The translations under genes were made by a program, and so were the position numbers. A stretch of 64,000 nt of DNA from Stentor roeselii (Eukaryota > Ciliophora > Heterotrichea > Heterotrichida > Stentoridae). The notes below the pieces were generated by a model. It worked only from the letters and a program-made list of their open reading frames with translations. It made no database searches and was not told the DNA's origin. This document shows, one piece after another, positions 58,601 through 64,000 of this stretch. Position 1 is the first letter of the stretch; each line of letters begins with the position of its first letter. Location of the stretch: assembly GCA_006503475.1 (NCBI GenBank), contig RSEH01000034.1:124001-188000 (forward strand). Reading direction: 5' to 3'.

Positions 58601-59089
58601 CTAATAATCTTCTTCATAGTCCTCTTCACTTTGAATAATCGCTTCTTTAAACTGTTCCAAGGCATAAGTCGCGTCTTGATTGAGTTTCCTCAAAACTCGA
58701 TACATGACTTCTTGTTGTTCAGTCTCCACAGCTTCATTCGGGTTGTCCTTGGTCTTCACATTACTTCCAATGTTGATAAGAGTCCGATAACGATTTTTCA
58801 AAGCCTAACTAGTCCTCACTTTATTTTCATATTCTTGCTGTTGGATCTTTCCCTTCAACTTCTGAATCGTTTCATGAAGTCCTTTCAACTCACTTGAAGC
58901 TGAAGAAGAGTCAAGAGAGTAAATTGAGTAAACCTGCTCTTTGTTCTTCTCGCATTCAGCCATCAAGTCAATCAACTCGGATACGTCTTTTTGGAGGTCG
59001 TATTTCGCTGGGTTGTTTAGAGTTGAGTTCAGTTTTGAGTTGCGTGAACAGCTGTTAGCCCTGTTTCTGATTTTAAAGTTCTTACTCAT
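58601..59089 (-). CDS. Small coiled-coil protein, two exons
   Basis: Exons 59089-58820 and 58804-58601 give 157 aa. Two short frames become one when the 15-nt intron GTGAGGACTAGTTAG is removed (QEYENK joined to ALKNRYRTLI). The result is a Lys/Glu-rich coiled coil (about 30-90) and an acidic end (SEEDYEEDY). No recognised family. Confidence 0.75.
58805..58819 (-). other. 15-nt spliceosomal intron
   Basis: Reads GTGAGGACTAGTTAG on the minus strand, with A at position 10 and a TAG in frame. Its removal joins two coiled-coil halves. Confidence 0.85.
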
Positions 59090-59105
59090 GGTAATAATTA
59101 TCTAA

Positions 59106-59906
59106 TTAACTTGCATATCCGCGCTCTTTACGGTTATCGACATACTTGCCATTGACATAGGAATTTTCAATCACCACATTAGGATTATTTAATAACGAGT
59201 CAAACTGATCATCCTTCTTTTTTTCATCTTCATCAACTTCCCCAGTAAGTTTATTCATCTCCTTTTTAAACTTATCTTTCATTTCCCACCAAATATGTAA
59301 ATTTCCAGGTTTTTTCCCTTTTAAAGGCAGTTCCCAGACAGTATCATTTTTCGCTTTTTTTAAACTAACAGTCAATTTCCCGTTTTTTCCTTCTTGATAA
59401 CTGCTAAGTTCAGGACTAACTTCATCCCAGGTGTCAAAATCAAGCATAAACCTGACTTTTTGATTAGATTTCAAGCAATTTCCTGAAAAGTAAAAATGAT
59501 TAGAAGAGATCTCTACTTTCAAGTCATTCAAAACTGAACACCCAGGCGAATCAAGTCGATGAGAAAATTTTATTTCAAGGAAAGTCGAATTCGGTGACTG
59601 TGCCCATTGAAAAGCAGGGGCCAAGGTACTCATTTTTCCCCAGGAAGAGGCTTGTGTGATAAGATTTTCTATCATTTTTCGCTTGTTCTTCACCTCAGCT
59701 TTCAAAGTATCTGAAAAAATCACATCTGAAAAAATCGAAGACTGAACCAACTTAAACAAAGTCTCAAACCAATTTTTATCCAATGCTTGAAGTGCACAAG
59801 AGTCAGAAGATGCAGGATTTTGAACGACATGCTCGAGAAGTAAAGTCTCTGAAGAGAAGTCAGGACATGATAAAGTTCTGGAAATCAAGAAGAAAGCGAT
59901 AATCAT
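59106..59906 (-). CDS. Secretory CS/p23-like domain protein
   Basis: 266 aa with a signal peptide (MIIAFFLISRTLSCPDF). Residues about 95-205 read as a CS/HSP20-like beta-sandwich: FQWAQSPNSTFLEIKFSHR, CSVLNDLKVEISSNHFYFSG, VRFMLDFDTWDEV, GKLTVSLKKAKNDTVWELPL. An acidic Lys/Asp/Glu linker and a short tail follow. ER-lumenal proteins with this plan occur in plants and protists. A folding-assistance role is inferred. Start context ATATAAATGA. Confidence 0.7.
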   Translation of the reverse strand: MIIAFFLISRTLSCPDFSSETLLLEHVVQNPASSDSCALQALDKNWFETLFKLVQSSIFSDVIFSDTLKAEVKNKRKMIENLITQASSWGKMSTLAPAFQWAQSPNSTFLEIKFSHRLDSPGCSVLNDLKVEISSNHFYFSGNCLKSNQKVRFMLDFDTWDEVSPELSSYQEGKNGKLTVSLKKAKNDTVWELPLKGKKPGNLHIWWEMKDKFKKEMNKLTGEVDEDEKKKDDQFDSLLNNPNVVIENSYVNGKYVDNRKERGYAS

Positions 59907-60035
59907 TTATATTCTAGTGAAGATGAAGAACTTTGAAGTATTGAAGTAGGTGACTTGAATACTGAAGTTTTTCTCAAATATGAAAAAATCTTGAAAAATT
60001 CTGAGAAATTAGAAGGTCACTTTTAGGTTTTAGAT

Positions 60036-60040
60036 AAAAA
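60036..60040 (-). terminator. Pol III T-run terminator of tRNA-Ser
   Basis: Five consecutive T on the minus strand directly after the discriminator base. Confidence 0.7.
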
Positions 60041-60121
60041 CGACACCTGTGAGATTTGAACTCACGCGGGAAATCCCAATAGCTTAGCAGGCTATCGCCT
60101 TAACCGCTCGGCCAAAGTGTC
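60041..60121 (-). tRNA. tRNA-Ser(GCT)
   Basis: Full cloverleaf on the minus strand. Acceptor GACACTT/AGGTGTC (one G-U), D arm GGCCGAGCGGTTAAGGC, anticodon loop CTGCTAA with anticodon GCT (reads AGC/AGU), a long class II variable arm as expected for Ser, and T arm GTGAGTTCAAATCTCAC. Discriminator G, no encoded CCA, and a run of five T just downstream as Pol III terminator. Confidence 0.95.
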
Positions 60122-60218
60122 ATCTGGACTTTCCCCTGACAATGAGAATAAATACCAAGAATGTCGAATAAAGACTATTCAAAAGTAAAGGTTCAGGAAA
60201 TAAGTCTAAAATTTTACT

Positions 60219-60749
60219 TTAACTATATCGTGTTTTGTAAAAACCAATTGAATCTTCTGATGAACTCGACTTGGAACTTCGACTTGAATCTTGGTTTAGA
60301 GCAAGGCTGAAGACTTGGTTAAACCTGTAAGATACTTCTAATGGAGATTCAGTTTTTCTTGCATCGATGCTGTTTGAAGATTTTTTATTTTTTCTTCTGA
60401 ACTTCTTTGAATGGATTCGTAATAGAGGACTTAGGTTATGTGACTTAAGCCCTTTGTAAATAAATGGAACGTTTGTTGATGTTTTCATAAAACTCGGGTA
60501 TAAATGATTGTGTTTCGTGGAAATTGTTTTAGTTTCGCATGGTTTAAATTGAGTTAAAGCTGGTTTTGTTGAGTTTGGAGAGTTTTTGAAAGTTTGGATT
60601 TTTAGGTATTTTTTTGTTATACTATCTTCAAGAATTGACTTAATTTCTTCGATTTTGACTGGTTTTTGTAATGAAGTGCCTTTTAAACGTTTCAAGTCTG
60701 TTGATCTGTTGAAGTGAGGTGAAAATATTTTGCTATAAGAGCAGTCCAT
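60219..60749 (-). CDS. Uncharacterised basic, Ser/Lys-rich protein, 176 aa
   Basis: Mostly disordered, Ser/Lys/Thr-rich, with a basic KKFRRKNKK cluster (possible nuclear or microtubule signal) and a Ser-run SSRSSKSSSSEDS near the end. No recognised domain. Open over its whole length with an ATG after AATATT. Confidence 0.5.
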   Translation of the reverse strand: MDCSYSKIFSPHFNRSTDLKRLKGTSLQKPVKIEEIKSILEDSITKKYLKIQTFKNSPNSTKPALTQFKPCETKTISTKHNHLYPSFMKTSTNVPFIYKGLKSHNLSPLLRIHSKKFRRKNKKSSNSIDARKTESPLEVSYRFNQVFSLALNQDSSRSSKSSSSEDSIGFYKTRYS

Positions 60750-61102
60750 AATATTATTATTGAGAAGATATTTCAGAGTTTTTTCAAGAATTAGTTTTTA
60801 TTTTCTCAAGGTATTAATTTTGAAAGTATGCAAACTAATGATCTTTTCATAATATTTTTATAGAAAACAGATATTAATTAGATTATTTAATTCAAGTTTT
60901 TCAATATTATCTTCGTCAAATTAAGGTTAAACATTAGATCCTTTAAATAAAAGATTGATTTTGTGATTATAATTCTGAATATATCTTAAAATAAATAATC
61001 CATCAAGTTATCGTAGAAATTCTTGAACTTTACATAATTTAATGTCAAAAGGTCCTGGAAAGCCATTTTCTATTACCATATCAAATCATCTATAATTACT
61101 AG
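60750..61102. other. 353-nt AT-rich divergent intergenic region
   Basis: Separates the basic protein gene from the WWE-like gene. No gene, RNA or clear motif. Confidence 0.5.
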
Positions 61103-61900
61103 ATGCAAGGCCCTGTTGAAAAGCTAGAAAAACATCTAACATATAATCAAAAACTCACAGTATTCAACCCAAAACTTGAAGGAGTCAACTTTTTACCAGG
61201 AGGTCTAGGCTGTAAAGCAAATCTTTCAACAATCACATTTAAAAAAAAAAATTCAAAAATTAACCAATCCCCAGAAAAATTCTGCGACCGAAGATTAAAA
61301 AAGCCTTTAGAATTCGTTTCAGCTCCTATAATGAATTACAAGTTCGATTATGTGAGAAATAAAAGTTTAAATTTAGATCCAATTCCAAACATAGAGAAAT
61401 CTTCCTGGTTTTATCTAAACCATAAGGGATCTTTTGTGAAATTTTCTCCAGTGATCAACGATTACCTTGAAAACCACTTTTTCGAGTTCAACAAATTAAA
61501 AAAATACAAAAAAACTCTGAACTTCAACATGAACGGCGATAGATACAGGTTAAAATTCAACAAAACTGGTAAAAAACTAAGACTTTTGTTATTGTGCTGG
61601 ATTCAAATCGAGGTTCCGATATACAGAATTTTTGATAATAAGTCTGAATTCGAGCAAGTTAAAAAGAATGAAATTTGGTTCTGGAATAACGATGATAATG
61701 TTTATGTGAATTTTAAGTGGTTTGAAAATGATTTGCTTTCTTTTTATTTCCAGGCATATGAAAAAGACCCTGACAACAACAACACTTTTCACATAAGACT
61801 ATCATCTGGAAAATCCTACGAAATCAACTTTCCCGAGATGTCCCAAAAAAACCTGGAAACAAAATACCACCGAGGTATAACAAGAATCGTTCGAGGTTAA
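61103..61900 (+). CDS. WWE-like domain protein
   Basis: 265 aa. The C-terminal part (about 190-265) fits a WWE domain: EIWFWNNDDNVYVNFKWFEN, then NTFHIRLSSGKSYEINFPEM, then SQKNLETKYHRGITRIVR, including the final 'FxxMxQxNxxTxxxRxIxR'. A weaker first copy may lie at about 98-155 (SSWFYLNHKGSFVKFSP...RYRLKFNKT). WWE domains bind ADP-ribose-containing chains and occur in PARPs and ubiquitin ligases. No catalytic domain is fused here, so it may be a stand-alone reader. Confidence 0.6.
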   Translation: MQGPVEKLEKHLTYNQKLTVFNPKLEGVNFLPGGLGCKANLSTITFKKKNSKINQSPEKFCDRRLKKPLEFVSAPIMNYKFDYVRNKSLNLDPIPNIEKSSWFYLNHKGSFVKFSPVINDYLENHFFEFNKLKKYKKTLNFNMNGDRYRLKFNKTGKKLRLLLLCWIQIEVPIYRIFDNKSEFEQVKKNEIWFWNNDDNVYVNFKWFENDLLSFYFQAYEKDPDNNNTFHIRLSSGKSYEINFPEMSQKNLETKYHRGITRIVRG

Positions 61901-61929
61901 TAAAAAATCATAAACAATCCTTAAATATT

Positions 61930-63882
61930 CTACATAGCTTTCTTCTTCTTCACTAAAACCTTATGAACAATGTCTACTTCACAAAGAGGATGCGGCAAAA
62001 AACAGACCACATCACTTCCAGTAGGAAAAAGCTTCGAGTCAGTAAAAGTCGAAACCGTTCCTTGCCCCCAGGCCCAGACCTTCCCATTCCTCGCAAGTGC
62101 TAAAACCGAGTTCTCCCCACAAACGACATCAACAATATCCCCAACTCCCACAACCTTACTCGGAGTTTTCGCCCAAGTAACTGAATTTCCAAGTCCCAAC
62201 TGTCCCATTTCCCCTGATCCCCAAACAACAACATCTCCATTTTCAAGTAAAACAACAGAAAAAAGTGCACCAGCGGCAACTTTCACTGCTTTTTTTCCAA
62301 GTTTTACTTGTTTTTCCTCATTTTCAAGTCCAAGTTGCCCGTCCTCATCCCATCCAAAAGCGAAAACTTTTCCATCGCGATCCAAGACTAAAGTATGAGC
62401 TTCTCCACATGCCGCAGCAACAGAATTTGACAGCCATTTAACGCGAGCAGGTCTCAAAGCGCAGAGTCCGACTTCGTCTTTAAACATTTTCGAGTTGGGC
62501 AGGCCGAGTTGCCCGACGTCGCCGCGTCCCCAGGTCCAGACCTGTCCAGAGAGCGAGACTGCGGCAGTGTGATAAGCGCCGCACTCGAGATGGACGATGT
62601 TCTGATTGAATATCGAGTTGATGGCAGTTGGGTGTGAGTAAGATTTCTTACTTTCGTGACCCAAGCAGCCTGAAGCCCCGTAGCCCCAGGTCAGGACTTT
62701 GCCGTCGACTGTCACGACTGCTGCGTGTTCGTAACCGCAGGAGACCATTCGCACGTTTAGGTTTTTTAGTTGTTTTAGAACTTTTGGAGAGAATAAACTG
62801 ATTATTGGACTGGAATCGTTTTTGTACGTGATTAGACCTTTGCTTTGACCTGGAATGTTTGAAAACTCGAGGTGAGGTGCGGAGGAAAAACCCACTGATG
62901 CCATTGAGAAGATTAGTTGAAGGGCTTTTATTTCGTTTCGGGAGTCTCGGGTTTCGACTACTTGGAAATCTTCTGGGTCTTCGAAAACAGCTATTTTTCT
63001 TATCACTGGAGATGTCAGGTCAGGACTTAGCACCTGAAGTGTATTTTTCGGCAAATTGTCAATATCAGCGAGTTTATCCTTCGAAGCTGTCTGTCCCGGC
63101 AAGAACAATCGTGTAGCAGCACTAATTCTAATAGACCCTTCATCAATAACACTATCAAACTCTTCATCATCCATAAGGTTAGCCTTTCGTAGCGCATCAA
63201 TAGAATTATACAAGAACTGGCTTTCCTCAGCCTCTTCTTCGCCAAGGAGTTGAACAACAGCTTCTGAATTTCGATGATCAACCGACGTGATCAAAGCTTC
63301 ATCACTGCTGAGTACTTCCCGTTCATCCCAGTCAATTTTGCTGATCTCCTCAAGGCCAGGGTTAAAAACGACTTCATCACTTCGAACAGTCGAAAAGCTA
63401 AGACCTGTGTCAAGGTTCAAATTAACCAAATACGTTTGAGCCAACGATGATTCTGATGTCAAAACGCTTGGTCTTTTAAAACTGTCGCAGTGACGGTTCG
63501 ACTTCAGGTAAGAGCTGCTCATTTCTAAGGTGTTCTTGTAACTCGAGATGTAAGAAGATGCGTCTGACGGCAGGTTAGACCTGCCGGTTCGTTGGAATGG
63601 ACTTCTTTGGTGGAAGACTGAAAAGGTTTGCTTCATGTCGATTGTGTCTGCTGATGTAAAACTTGAAAGATTCAGAAGAACTCTTGATGGCTTTTCTAGA
63701 GTCAGGATTGGAAACTTGTACAATGGGTCACTCAGTATTCCGTGGAACGAGTTAGAGGCCTTTGAGAATAACACTGAGTAGTTTGATGAGGATTGGATCA
63801 CTATTGAAGTGTTTCGGGAATGAAGGCCTGTTCCACTGTCCAGGAACTTTTCAGAGAAACTTGATCGAGGTTTTCTTTCCAT
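61930..63882 (-). CDS. RCC1-repeat (beta-propeller) protein
   Basis: 650 aa. The N-terminal 330 residues are Ser-rich and disordered, with an acidic patch (LGEEEAEESQF). From about 370 to 640 there are five RCC1 repeats: VSCGYEHAAVVTVDGKVLTW, LECGAYHTAAVSLSGQVWTW, AACGEAHTLVLDRDGKVFAF, VAAGALFSVVLLENGDVVVW, VVCGENSVLALARNGKVWAW. RCC1 proteins include exchange factors and scaffolds. This one has no other domain. The basic end (VKKKKAM) could be a localisation signal. Stops 28 nt from the convergent WWE gene. Confidence 0.88.
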   Translation of the reverse strand: MERKPRSSFSEKFLDSGTGLHSRNTSIVIQSSSNYSVLFSKASNSFHGILSDPLYKFPILTLEKPSRVLLNLSSFTSADTIDMKQTFSVFHQRSPFQRTGRSNLPSDASSYISSYKNTLEMSSSYLKSNRHCDSFKRPSVLTSESSLAQTYLVNLNLDTGLSFSTVRSDEVVFNPGLEEISKIDWDEREVLSSDEALITSVDHRNSEAVVQLLGEEEAEESQFLYNSIDALRKANLMDDEEFDSVIDEGSIRISAATRLFLPGQTASKDKLADIDNLPKNTLQVLSPDLTSPVIRKIAVFEDPEDFQVVETRDSRNEIKALQLIFSMASVGFSSAPHLEFSNIPGQSKGLITYKNDSSPIISLFSPKVLKQLKNLNVRMVSCGYEHAAVVTVDGKVLTWGYGASGCLGHESKKSYSHPTAINSIFNQNIVHLECGAYHTAAVSLSGQVWTWGRGDVGQLGLPNSKMFKDEVGLCALRPARVKWLSNSVAAACGEAHTLVLDRDGKVFAFGWDEDGQLGLENEEKQVKLGKKAVKVAAGALFSVVLLENGDVVVWGSGEMGQLGLGNSVTWAKTPSKVVGVGDIVDVVCGENSVLALARNGKVWAWGQGTVSTFTDSKLFPTGSDVVCFLPHPLCEVDIVHKVLVKKKKAM

Positions 63883-64000
63883 TTATTTCTTTTAAAAGTT
63901 GAACGATTACAAGTTGTTTTATTTTCGTGATTTAAGAATCAAGGGAAAATTTTGCATTAATGAATGTTTTTACAGAGGATTTAATTTACCTGTTAAAAGT

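Overview
The window looks like macronuclear DNA of a heterotrich ciliate, most like Stentor. Proteins read cleanly in the standard code: TAA, TAG and TGA all end genes, and Trp is TGG. Five gene models are only repaired by removing introns of exactly 15 nt, each starting GT, ending AG and carrying an A at intron position 10. Tiny introns and the standard code together are the heterotrich (Stentor) hallmark. The gene content is also typical of ciliates: a P4-ATPase/guanylyl-cyclase fusion, an axonemal dynein heavy chain, a CDPK-like protein, WD40/TRP and mucolipin-like channels, and a centrin fusion. Species assignment is inference.

Layout. 1-7.7 kb: the end of a CTU2 tRNA-thiolation gene (minus), head-to-head with the P4-ATPase/guanylyl cyclase, which overlaps an MFS-like transporter. 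7.7-13.5 kb: a tRNA-like locus, then a tight minus-strand run of a CAP-centrin fusion, a large secreted Cys-rich protein and a trypsin/HtrA-fold pseudoprotease. 13.9-18.0 kb: a Rab GTPase and small or uncharacterised genes, two of them possibly mitochondrial. 18.0-36.9 kb: a CDPK-type pseudokinase, a small lipid-anchor-like protein, a WD40-TRP channel, a 4100-aa inner-arm-type dynein heavy chain and a coiled-coil protein. 36.9-49.6 kb: a looser, AT-rich region with a truncated, decaying B-box/coiled-coil gene, an arrestin-like protein, a giant WD40 protein, a head-to-head paralogous pair of unknown function and a mucolipin-like channel. 49.6-64 kb: a doublecortin-Ras fusion, a CAMK-like kinase, a BRAP-like protein, a MARCH-type RINGv protein, an NPF/FG-rich protein, a yellow/MRJP-like membrane protein, a CS/p23-like secretory protein, tRNA-Ser(GCT), a WWE-like protein and an RCC1 protein.

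The architecture is extremely compact. Two divergent gene pairs start from the same 10-bp palindrome, CATTATAATG, with start codons only 4 bp apart on opposite strands. A convergent pair shares the palindrome TTAA for its two stop codons. Tandem neighbours are commonly 10-35 nt apart, and one pair overlaps by 4 nt. This implies very short UTRs and promoters lying inside neighbouring genes.

Several proteins look like regulatory shells or new fusions. These are the CDPK-like pseudokinase, the pseudoprotease, the BRAP protein with an eroded RING, the Ras with altered G12/G13/Q61 positions, CAP+centrin, doublecortin-like+Ras and WD40+TRP. Calcium and cyclic-nucleotide signalling, cilia and cortex are recurring themes. 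No virus-like element, CRISPR array or transposon was recognised.
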